This document shows, piece after piece, positions 56,828 through 64,000 of a stretch of DNA of 64,000 bases (within the stretch, counting starts at the first letter, position 1; each line of letters starts with the position of its first letter). The notes beneath the pieces were generated by a model that was not told the DNA's origin, ran no database searches, and saw only the letters and a program-made list of their open reading frames with translations. This stretch comes from Psychromonas sp. MME1 (lineage in GTDB: Bacteria > Pseudomonadota > Gammaproteobacteria > Enterobacterales > Psychromonadaceae): contig NZ_CP160906.1 in NCBI RefSeq assembly GCF_041080865.1, positions 3,371,629-3,435,628 on the forward strand. The letters are read 5' to 3'. A program made the position numbers and the translations under genes.

Positions 56828-57958
56828 GTGGATGGATTAACGACACTTTGGAATGATACGGGCATTGCTCACTTTGAGTGGCCCGGATTAGTTATGATGG
56901 CAGTTGGTGCTTTACTGTTATATTTAGCAATCGTGCGGAAGTTTGAGCCTTTATTATTATTACCTATTGGTTTTGGCGCAGTATTAGCCAATATTCCCAA
57001 TGCCGGTTTTACTGAAGAAGGTGGTATGCTTTATTACATTTATCATGTGGGTATTGAAACGGGTGTATTTCCGTTAATTATCTTCATGGGTGTTGGGGCA
57101 TTAACTGATTTTGGCGCTTTGATTGCTAACCCTAAAACTTTGCTATTGGGTGCTGCTGCGCAGTTTGGTATCTTTGCGACCCTGTTTGGCGCGATTTTAC
57201 TTAATCTTGTACCAGGTTTTAATTTTAGCATGGCTGATGCGTCGGCTATTGCAATTATTGGTGGTGCCGATGGCCCTACGGCGATATTCTTAGCTTCAAG
57301 ACTTGCACCCGATTTACTCGGTGCGATTGCGGTTGCTGCTTATTCCTATATGGCATTGGTACCAATCATTCAGCCCCCTATCATGCGTGCATTAACGACA
57401 CCAGCGGAGCGTGAAATAAAAATGGAACAGTTGCGTCCAGTAAGTAAAAAAGAGAAGATCATTTTCCCACTTGCTGTACTTTTTTTAACTATTCTATTTT
57501 TACCCGCAGCAACGCCATTAGTCGGTATGTTCTGTCTTGGTAATTTAATGCGAGAATCAGGGGTTGTGGATCGTTTAAGTTCCACCGCTCAGAATGAGTT
57601 AATTAATATTGTAACCATTTTCCTAGGCTTAGGCGTGGGCTCTAAACTATCTGCAGATAAGTTTTTAAACTTAGAGACCTTAGGTATTTTGGGATTAGGT
57701 GCAATAGCCTTCTCTATTGGTACGGCTTCTGGCGTGTTAATGGCGAAAGCGATGGGGCGCTTTTCAAAAAGTCCTATCAATCCTTTAATCGGTGCGGCAG
57801 GTGTTTCTGCTGTGCCTATGGCTGCGCGTGTAGCTAATAAAGTTGGATTAGAAGCTAATCCCCATAACTTTTTGTTAATGCATGCAATGGGGCCTAATGT
57901 AGCAGGGGTGCTTGGTAGTGCCGTTGCTGCTGGTGTATTGCTAGCGCTAGTTGGCTAA
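56828..57958 (+). CDS. oadB: Oxaloacetate decarboxylase beta subunit (Na+ pump)
   Basis: OadB decarboxylates carboxybiotin and uses the energy to export Na+. The 376-residue membrane protein has about nine helices. Family blocks: [46 protein letters not shown] (the Na+ site region), GVVDRLS and the C-terminal [18 protein letters not shown] and [26 protein letters not shown]. The start is GTG with an AAGGAAG site. It ends the oadGAB operon with a terminator. The pump would help feed the Na+ gradient used by MotX-type flagella, an inference from the gene set. Confidence 0.95.
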   Translation: MDGLTTLWNDTGIAHFEWPGLVMMAVGALLLYLAIVRKFEPLLLLPIGFGAVLANIPNAGFTEEGGMLYYIYHVGIETGVFPLIIFMGVGALTDFGALIANPKTLLLGAAAQFGIFATLFGAILLNLVPGFNFSMADASAIAIIGGADGPTAIFLASRLAPDLLGAIAVAAYSYMALVPIIQPPIMRALTTPAEREIKMEQLRPVSKKEKIIFPLAVLFLTILFLPAATPLVGMFCLGNLMRESGVVDRLSSTAQNELINIVTIFLGLGVGSKLSADKFLNLETLGILGLGAIAFSIGTASGVLMAKAMGRFSKSPINPLIGAAGVSAVPMAARVANKVGLEANPHNFLLMHAMGPNVAGVLGSAVAAGVLLALVG

Positions 57959-57984
57959 ACGACTATTAAATATCGGTTAGTGTA

Positions 57985-58013
57985 AAAGGCCACTTAATAA
58001 AGTGGCCTTTTTT
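57985..58013 (+). terminator. Terminator of oadGAB
   Basis: AAAGGCCACTT / AAGTGGCCTTT with an AATA loop and T tail, 27 bases after the stop codon. Confidence 0.92.
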
Positions 58014-58027
58014 ATTGGAGTTTGAAT

Positions 58028-58442
58028 GTGTGGTCTGAATATATCACTCTCTTTTTTAGTGGTTTAATTTCATCAACACTCTTTCCGGTGGTTGGAGCTA
58101 TTGTTGATTTATTATGTAAAAAACGCACCACAGCATGCCTTTGGATATTTATTAGCGGGAAGTATTGGTAATACATTGGGGGCGGTTATTACCTATTTTA
58201 TGGGGTATTATTTTTATTGGGGGCGGGATAAAGCTCAACATAAATATATAAGATTAACGGCATTTTGTCGACGTTATGGTGCTCCTGCGCTATTACTTAG
58301 TTGGTTACCCGTTATTGGCGATCTATTACCCTTAATTGCAGGGTGGTTTAAGCTGCGGATAATGCCCTGTTTGATATTTATTTTTCTTGGCAAAGCGCTA
58401 CGATACGGCATAATTATAGTTTCGACACTATATTTTCTATAA
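58028..58442 (+). pseudogene. yqaA: YqaA-like DedA-related membrane protein, frameshifted
   Basis: This small membrane protein of the SNARE-associated/DedA type resembles E. coli YqaA (142 residues). From GTG 58028 (GGAG seven bases upstream) one frame gives MWSEYITLFFSGLISSTLFP and then drifts. From about 58095 another frame gives ELLLIYYVKNAPQHAFGYLL, GSIGNTLGAVITYFMG, FCRRYGAPALLLSWLPVIGDL and LGKALRYGIIIV, all family-like. A loss of two bases (or gain of one) near 58085-58096 explains it; two lost bases would restore a PGGSE-type motif. The function of the family is membrane homeostasis, poorly defined. Confidence 0.75.
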
Positions 58443-58508
58443 AATTGCATATTAGCTGCTTTTTAAAGTATGCTGAGATTTATTTTAACCACCTGAAAGG
58501 GGTTTACC

Positions 58509-60089
58509 TTGTCTCTTGATTTTCAGCAAAAATTAGCTTTTCTAGCTCAACAACCAGAAGCATTGAGTCAATTTGGTCGCGGTATTGAGCGTGAAGCATT
58601 ACGTATCAAATCTGATGGCAAATTATCTTCAGATAAACATCCCGATGCCTTTGGTAGCGCCCTTTGCCATGAATCAATCACCACTGATTTTGCCGAAAGT
58701 TTAATGGAATTTATCACGCCTGTTGCCAAAGATGTCCCGCAACTATTTAATTACTTAAATGATATTCACCATTACAGTGCTAAAAATTTAGCGGCAGATG
58801 AGATGCTCTGGCCTATTAGCATGCCCTGTTATGTTGAAAAGGAAGATAACATTGAGCTTGCCCAATACGGTAGCTCTAATGTAGGTTTAATGAAGACAGC
58901 CTATCGGCAAGGGTTGAAAAATCGTTATGGCTGCATGATGCAAGTGATTGCAGGTGTGCATTATAATTTTTCATTACCGAGCGCATTTTGGCCTGTTTGG
59001 TCACAGATGCATGGCGCTGATTTAACGCCGCAAGAGGCGCAGTCAGCGGGGTATTTTGCTTTAATCCGTAATTATATGCGTTTTGGTTGGATCATTCCTT
59101 ATCTGTTTGGTGCATCACCTGCGATTTGCAGTTCTTTTATTCAAGGCAAAGAAACACCTTTACAGTTTAAAAAGTTGGCTAAAGGGACTATCTATTTACC
59201 CTATGCAACCTCTCTACGTTTGAGTGATTTAGGTTATACCAATAGTTCGCAATCTTCTTTAAATATTTGTTATAACAGTTTAGAAAATTATCTTGCTAGT
59301 GTTTCCGAAGCTTTACATAAAAAGTCCCCTGAATTTAAAGCATTAGGAATTAAGAAAAATGGCAAATACATTCAGCTAAATGACAATGTACTGCAAATAG
59401 AAAATGAGCTGTATGCATCGATTCGTCCTAAAAGGGTGCAAAAAAAAGGTGAAACACCATCACAGGCTTTGCATGCTCGTGGTGTCGAATATGTTGAAAT
59501 TCGCTCTTTAGATGTCAATCCATTTTCTAAAGTAGGGATCACCGAAGAGCAAGTGAACTTTTTGGATTTATTTTTAACTTGGTGTGCGATTACCCCTTCT
59601 GATGAGATAAACGAGGCGCAATCAACCCATTTACGCACTAATTTCAGTCAAATAGTGACTGAGGGGCGTCAACCCGATTTACGGCTTGCCATTAATGGAA
59701 AAGAGCAAAGTGTATCGGCGTGGGGCGCGGAGATAATGGCGCAATTAATGGATCTGGCCAGCGTTTTTGATAAGCAGCAAAATGTCAGCCACTACGAGCA
59801 AGCCATTGCGCATATCGCAGAGTACTTCCGTCAGCCAGAATTAACTAATTCCGCGCGAGTATTAGATAAACTGCTAGCGGCTAATGTTGATAATGGTATC
59901 TTAGCTTTGTCGCTGGCAAAAGAATATAAAATAGCGTTATGCGAGCAGGGGTATCAGCTATGGTCGGATCAATATTTTGAGCAACAGCGTTTGGCTTCGC
60001 TTGAAAAACAGCAACATATCGAGCAGCAGGATACGCTTAGTTTTGATCACTATTTGCAACAATATTTTACGAATGCAGAAACATATTAA
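58509..60089 (+). CDS. gshA: Glutamate-cysteine ligase
   Basis: GshA makes gamma-glutamylcysteine, the first step to glutathione. The 526-residue protein matches the E. coli class: FGRGIEREALRIKSDGKLS, DFAESLMEFITPV, MQVIAGVHYNFSLPSAFW and VEYVEIRSLDVNPF. The start is TTG 58509, preceded by AAGGGG at good distance. The gene lies upstream of luxS, as in Vibrio, with one lipoprotein gene between them. Length is normal (E. coli 518). Confidence 0.95.
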   Translation: MSLDFQQKLAFLAQQPEALSQFGRGIEREALRIKSDGKLSSDKHPDAFGSALCHESITTDFAESLMEFITPVAKDVPQLFNYLNDIHHYSAKNLAADEMLWPISMPCYVEKEDNIELAQYGSSNVGLMKTAYRQGLKNRYGCMMQVIAGVHYNFSLPSAFWPVWSQMHGADLTPQEAQSAGYFALIRNYMRFGWIIPYLFGASPAICSSFIQGKETPLQFKKLAKGTIYLPYATSLRLSDLGYTNSSQSSLNICYNSLENYLASVSEALHKKSPEFKALGIKKNGKYIQLNDNVLQIENELYASIRPKRVQKKGETPSQALHARGVEYVEIRSLDVNPFSKVGITEEQVNFLDLFLTWCAITPSDEINEAQSTHLRTNFSQIVTEGRQPDLRLAINGKEQSVSAWGAEIMAQLMDLASVFDKQQNVSHYEQAIAHIAEYFRQPELTNSARVLDKLLAANVDNGILALSLAKEYKIALCEQGYQLWSDQYFEQQRLASLEKQQHIEQQDTLSFDHYLQQYFTNAETY

Positions 60090-60112
60090 TTGATAATAGA
60101 ATAGGTTTAAAT

Positions 60113-60726
60113 ATGGTAAATAAAAAGATCCTTTTATCTTTACTCTTGACCCTCTTTGTGACGGCATGTGCAACGCCGCCACCGAAAAATCCGGATAATA
60201 TTTGCCATATATTTTTTGAAAATCGCGATTGGTATGAAGCCTCCAAGGATATGAATAAAAAGTGGGGGACACCGATCCACGTACCGATTGCGATGATGTA
60301 CCAAGAGAGTAGTTTCAAGCATGATGCTGCACCTCCCATGCAATATTTTTGGTTTATTCCAATTGGTAGAGCAAGTGATGCCTATGGTTATGCGCAGGCT
60401 AAAACGATGACTTGGGATGATTATAAACGTGAAACGGGGATTCATGGGCAAGCCGTGATGATTTTGCCGATGCCGTTGATTTTATGGGCTGGTTTACCAG
60501 TAAAACGCATAAAGTTAATGGTATTTCAAAGTGGGATGCCTATCGCCAGTATCTTAATTACCATGAAGGCTGGGGAGGTTATAAAAAGCAAAGTTATAAC
60601 AAGAAACCTTGGTTAATTAAAGTAGCTCGTAAAGTAGATAATCGTGCAAAACAGTACTCAAGCCAATTAAAGGGTTGCCAAGAGAACTTAGATTCAAGCT
60701 GGTTATGGCGACTGTTTTTTGCCTAA
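60113..60726 (+). pseudogene. Lysozyme-fold (SLT-like) lipoprotein, frameshifted
   Basis: This lipoprotein has a signal peptide and lipobox (LFVTACATPPP). It belongs to a conserved family with a transglycosylase-like domain: NICHIFFENRDWYEAS, WGTPIHVPIAMMYQESSF with the catalytic-type glutamate, and AYGYAQAKTMTWDDYK. The first frame degenerates after GIHGQA; the second resumes as DDFADAVDFMGWFTSK and ISKWDAYRQYLNYHEGWGGY. One missing base near 60453-60455 joins them into 204 residues. It probably acts on peptidoglycan in the periplasm. It sits between gshA and luxS, 23 bases behind gshA. Confidence 0.82.
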
Positions 60727-60765
60727 CCCGTGACGGATATTCATTCATTAAAAGAAGGAAATGAG

Positions 60766-61275
60766 ATGCCATTACTCGATAGTTTTACTGTTGATCATAC
60801 AATTATGAACGCTCCAGCAGTACGCATTGCTAAAAAAATGCAAACACCTGGAAAAGATACTATCACTGTCTTTGATTTACGTTTTACAACGCCCAATAAA
60901 GAGATGCTTTCTGAAAAAGGTATTCATACACTTGAGCATCTATATGCGGGCTTTATGCGTGATCATTTAAATGGTGAGCACGTTGAAATTATTGATATTT
61001 CGCCAATGGGATGTCGTACAGGTTTTTATATGAGCTTGATTGGTTCGCCTAGTGAGGCTGATGTTGCTTCTGCATGGTTAGCCTCTATGCAGGATGTGTT
61101 GAAGGTGCAAGATCAAAAAGATATTCCTGAGTTAAATGAATACCAATGTGGTACCTATTTAATGCACTCGCTCGAGGAGGCGCAAGCAATCGCTCGCGCT
61201 ATTATTGAAGCGGGTATTGGTACTAATAAGAATGAAGATATTGCCTTAAGTGAAGCGCAGTTACAGCAGCTATAA
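60766..61275 (+). CDS. luxS: S-ribosylhomocysteine lyase (AI-2 synthase)
   Basis: LuxS cleaves S-ribosylhomocysteine to homocysteine and DPD, the precursor of autoinducer-2. The start is ATG 60766 ([11 protein letters not shown]), preceded by AAGAAGGAAATGAG; the frame is open from GTG 60730 but would add an odd leader. The 169-residue protein has metal ligands H54 and H58 in HTLEH (E57 catalytic), Cys83 in MGCRTGFY and metal-binding Cys128 in NEYQCGTY. The homocysteine produced can be used by MetE. Repeat copy 4 begins 18 bases after the stop. Confidence 0.97.
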   Translation: MPLLDSFTVDHTIMNAPAVRIAKKMQTPGKDTITVFDLRFTTPNKEMLSEKGIHTLEHLYAGFMRDHLNGEHVEIIDISPMGCRTGFYMSLIGSPSEADVASAWLASMQDVLKVQDQKDIPELNEYQCGTYLMHSLEEAQAIARAIIEAGIGTNKNEDIALSEAQLQQL

Positions 61276-61292
61276 TTTCATTAATCGTACTT

Positions 61293-61510
61293 ATACCAAT
61301 CCCTATTATTGTCTGATTGCGTAATAAGTACGATTTTCATCTCAGGTGAAGTAGCTTTAAGTATGAGATCTAAATTTTGCGCAGGAAAAGTGACTTAATT
61401 TGAGGCGTAAGTTGACGCAAATGGTTGTTCCCTTTGCGAAACTTACAACAAAAAAGTAAGTTATTTTAACCAGTAAAATAGATCAGCTATTTATTCCGAT
61501 TATATGGTAT
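61293..61510 (-). repeat. Dispersed MITE-like repeat, copy 4 (with internal insertion)
   Basis: Orientation as copy 1. ATACCAAT at the left end is separated by about 56 extra bases from the rest of the left terminal repeat, which resumes near AAGTATGAGATCT (about 61358). Hairpin arms GTAAGTT (61407-61413) and AACTTAC (61440-61446) are perfect, with inner stem CGCAAA/TTTGCG. It fills the luxS/corB convergent gap. Confidence 0.85.
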
Positions 61511-61513
61511 TAC

Positions 61514-62788
61514 TTATTCATCATCCTTATATAGATGCGGGAGCACTTTGACTAACTTCACCATATTATTTTCTACTTCTAAAATTTCCATCGGATAGCC
61601 GCAAATACGGGCACTAATTTTCTCGGTAGGAATCTCTTCTAAATGTTCTAAAATCAAGCCATTGAGTGTGCGAGGGCCATCGGTAGGTAAAGTCCAACCC
61701 ATCTCTTTGTTGATGTCTCGTAAACCTAAGCTACCTTCGATAATATAAGAGTTATCGTGTTGCTTATAAATCTCTTTAGAATTAACAGGAAGATGTGTTG
61801 TCGTAAAGTCGCCAACGATTTCTTCTAAAATATCAGCGAGCGTGACTAACCCTTGAATATCACCATATTCGTCTACCACTAGGCCTATGCGCTCTTTATT
61901 TTGTTGGAATTTTATGAGCTGTGTATTTAGAGGCGTACCTTCTGGGATAAAATAGAGCTCTCTCACACTACGTAATAGTGTTGTTTTAGTGAAATCTTCC
62001 CTTAATAAAATCAGCAAACAATCACGTGCATGGATAAAGCCTATCGCATCATCGATGGTGTCGCGATAAAGCAAAGTCATGGTATGTGTACGGTGCTTTA
62101 ATTGCTTAAGAATGACATCCCACTCTTGGTTGATATCGATTGCAGCAATTTCATTACGTGGGATCATAATTTCATCGACGGTCACTTTTTCAAGCTCAAG
62201 AATACTTAGCAGCATCTCTTGGTGGTGAACCGGTATCATTCCGGCAGCCTCTCTCACAACAGAGCGCAACTCATCGCTCGAAAGAGCATGGTCACTATTG
62301 TGAGTAACGTTCACACCAAAGATACGTAATAAGCCGTTGGAGATACCGTTAATCAACCATACACAAGGGCTAAGTAACACTTGTAATGGGCGTAACAAAA
62401 AGGAACTTGGAAAAGCAATTTTTTCAGGGTAGAGAACAGCTAATGTCTTTGGTGTTACTTCTGCAAAAATTAAAATAACAAAGGTTAATACCCCTGTTGC
62501 AATGGCAATGCCGGCATCCCCGTAAATTCGTTGGCCAATGATAGTGGCTAATGCTGAAGCGAGGATATTAACAAGATTGTTACCAATCAAAATAAGGCCG
62601 ATCAGTTTATCTGGCTTATTAAGTAGTTTTTCAACACGTAATGCTACTTTATTCTTGTCCTGTGCAAGATGGCGTAGGCGATAACGGTTGAGAGACATCA
62701 TGCTCGTTTCTGAACTCGAAAAATAAGCAGAGATTAGAATTAAAATAACAAGCGTAATTAGTAAAGCACTGGTTGGAATGTCGTTCAA
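61514..62788 (-). CDS. corB: CorB/CNNM-type transporter with CBS pair
   Basis: This 424-residue protein has an N-terminal DUF21/CNNM membrane domain of about four helices (about 1-170; ISAYFSSSETSMMSLNRYRLR, LIGNNLVNILASALAT, FAEVTPKTLA), two CBS domains (about 205-325; VDEIMIPRNEIAAID, VVDEYGDIQGLVTLADILEEIVGD) and a CorC_HlyC tail. This family transports or regulates Mg2+ (and Co2+). E. coli YfjD/CorB is the closest described relative. It is placed behind luxS as in V. cholerae. Its end is 4 bases from repeat copy 4. Confidence 0.9.
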   Translation of the reverse strand: MNDIPTSALLITLVILILISAYFSSSETSMMSLNRYRLRHLAQDKNKVALRVEKLLNKPDKLIGLILIGNNLVNILASALATIIGQRIYGDAGIAIATGVLTFVILIFAEVTPKTLAVLYPEKIAFPSSFLLRPLQVLLSPCVWLINGISNGLLRIFGVNVTHNSDHALSSDELRSVVREAAGMIPVHHQEMLLSILELEKVTVDEIMIPRNEIAAIDINQEWDVILKQLKHRTHTMTLLYRDTIDDAIGFIHARDCLLILLREDFTKTTLLRSVRELYFIPEGTPLNTQLIKFQQNKERIGLVVDEYGDIQGLVTLADILEEIVGDFTTTHLPVNSKEIYKQHDNSYIIEGSLGLRDINKEMGWTLPTDGPRTLNGLILEHLEEIPTEKISARICGYPMEILEVENNMVKLVKVLPHLYKDDE

Positions 62789-63002
62789 TGTATTCTCTTT
62801 TGTATGGGTTACTATTTATTAATGAATGATACTAACGAAGAAAATGTATAAAAAAAAGTTAATTAGTCGATTATATTTAGTAATTATCAATAAATTGTAC
62901 TCAATTAAAGACGTTAAGGGGGTAGATTAACGTTTTTACATATAAAACTCAATGCTAGTTAGTTTGTATATAAAATATACATTAAATTAATTTAACATGA
63001 AT

Positions 63003-63037
63003 AAAAAAAGACCTTAGCAATATTCGCTAAGGTCTTA
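63003..63037 (-). terminator. Terminator of the right-end RND gene
   Basis: Read on the minus strand AAGACCTTAGCGAA / TATTGCTAAGGTCTT with a following T run, 30 bases after the stop codon. Confidence 0.88.
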
Positions 63038-63066
63038 ATTAACTAATACAACAAAATGGATGTTTC

Positions 63067-64000
63067 TTAGCTGTTGTAATTAATCTCTTTGGCTTTGAGT
63101 TTTAATGTTTCATCAAACTCTTTGATCGGTTTATGAGTACTGGCGACAAAAGAGTAGATGACGGGTAAAATAAATAGCGTAAATAGAGTGCCTAAGGATA
63201 AGCCTGCCACGATCACAACCCCAATACCAAAACGACTAACAGCGCCTGCGCCACTCGCAAAAAGTAATGGAATAAGACCAGCAACCATTGCCGCAGTGGT
63301 CATCAAAATAGGGCGTAAACGAATGGTTGCTGCTTTTTGTACCGCTTCGATACGATTTAAACCATGGTGTAATTGCTCCTCTTTGGCAACTTCAGCAATC
63401 AAAATACCATGCTTAGTGATTAATCCTACGAGCGTTATTAGACCGACTTGCGTGTATATATTCATCGTAGGGGGGTGCCAGAACCCTCCCGTAAACCCAA
63501 GCATCATTGCGCCGATATTAATCAGCGGGCCTGAGGCCATCACCACCAGAGCGCCACTGATAGCAAGCGGAACGGTCATTAAGATAACTAATGGATCGCG
63601 AACACTTTCGAATTGACTAGCCAGCACTAAAAAGATGATCAAAATAGCCAAGATAAAGGTCATGTAAAGCGCATCGCCTTCGCTAACGAACTGTCGTGCC
63701 TCCCCAAGATAGTCATGGCGGTAACCTAAAGGTAATTTACTAGTCGCGAGCTCTTCAAAGAAGGTAATGGCATCGCCCATCGCAAAACCGGGGGCTAAAA
63801 CAGCACCGATAGATGCACTATTTAACTGGTTAAAGTGTGGTAATGAACGTGGCTCAGCAACCACATCAATAGTGATTAAATTGCTCAGTGGTAACATGTC
63901 TCCATTTTTAGCGCGTACGTAAAAATTACCTAATTTATCTGGCGATAAACGGTATTTCCGTTCTACTTGTGCGATTACTTCATAACTACGCCCATGGAGG
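63067..64000 (-). CDS. RND-type efflux permease, C-terminal part (5' end outside window)
   Basis: This is the C-terminal third of an AcrB/HAE1-family pump; the frame is open to the right edge, where residues such as YEVIAQVERKYRLSPDKLG precede the internal ATG at 63897. It covers the end of the second large periplasmic loop and helices 8-12: FILAILIIFLVLASQFESVRDPLVILMTVPLAISGALVVM, VGLITLVGLITKHGILIAEVAKEEQ and RPILMTTAAMVAGLIPLLF. The proton-relay residues of this region are conserved. The insert between MASGPLINIGAMMLGFTG and MNIYTQ is longer than in AcrB. It differs clearly from the other RND gene at 22497. The adaptor gene is expected upstream, outside the window. Confidence 0.9.
   Translation of the reverse strand, partial: LHGRSYEVIAQVERKYRLSPDKLGNFYVRAKNGDMLPLSNLITIDVVAEPRSLPHFNQLNSASIGAVLAPGFAMGDAITFFEELATSKLPLGYRHDYLGEARQFVSEGDALYMTFILAILIIFLVLASQFESVRDPLVILMTVPLAISGALVVMASGPLINIGAMMLGFTGGFWHPPTMNIYTQVGLITLVGLITKHGILIAEVAKEEQLHHGLNRIEAVQKAATIRLRPILMTTAAMVAGLIPLLFASGAGAVSRFGIGVVIVAGLSLGTLFTLFILPVIYSFVASTHKPIKEFDETLKLKAKEINYNS

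Overview
The window looks like a chromosomal segment of a marine gammaproteobacterium of the Psychromonas/Vibrio/Shewanella type. The grounds are the mutS-pncC-recA-alaS-lysC-csrA-tRNA(Ser)-tRNA(Arg) block followed by Na+ pump oadGAB and gshA-luxS-corB (a Vibrio-like order), a MotX of the sodium-driven polar flagellum, and a moderately AT-rich composition. I favour a Psychromonas-like organism; this is inference from gene content, not from a database search.

Layout. 1-3850: the 3' end of an EF-Tu gene, a hipBA toxin-antitoxin pair flanked by two copies of a dispersed repeat, and a KdgM-like outer-membrane channel. 4047-15979: an L-rhamnose locus with a LysR-type gene, then on the minus strand fucO, rhaD, rhaM, a four-gene rhamnose ABC importer, rhaA and rhaB, and a divergent AraC/RhaS-like activator. 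The cluster imports L-rhamnose, equilibrates its anomers, isomerises, phosphorylates and cleaves it, and reduces lactaldehyde to propanediol. 15992-21040: motX and the cysJIH sulfate-assimilation operon. 21360-30010: an RND efflux pair, a periplasmic binding protein, yqiJ-yqiK (flotillin) and a membrane protein. 30193-38836: ssb, a YajR-like transporter, rlmJ, an unknown membrane protein, a MazG/PRA-PH-like protein, and divergent metE/metR. 39020-41627: two diguanylate cyclase genes and a small PH-domain protein. 41682-53017: mutS, pncC, recA with a double LexA box, an MscS-type channel where recX often sits, alaS, lysC, csrA, one tRNA-Ser and four tRNA-Arg. 53376-64000: a TIM-barrel epimerase-like gene, oadGAB, a YqaA-like gene, gshA, a lysozyme-fold lipoprotein, luxS, corB and the C-terminal part of an RND pump.

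Two cross-cutting observations matter most. First, nine otherwise well-conserved genes (LysR, fucO, rhaD, rhaB, cysH, a diguanylate cyclase, pncC, yqaA, the lipoprotein) are each broken by one very small indel, with the remaining protein readable in the shifted frame and without further stops. This looks more like residual sequencing error than decay, but needs reads to decide. Second, a dispersed element of about 160 bp with 27-bp imperfect terminal inverted repeats occurs in four near-complete copies plus one relic. It carries a hairpin with compensatory changes and a competing alternative hairpin. I found no CRISPR array, prophage or clear defence island, and no obviously new multi-gene system; the repeat family is the best candidate for something under-described.
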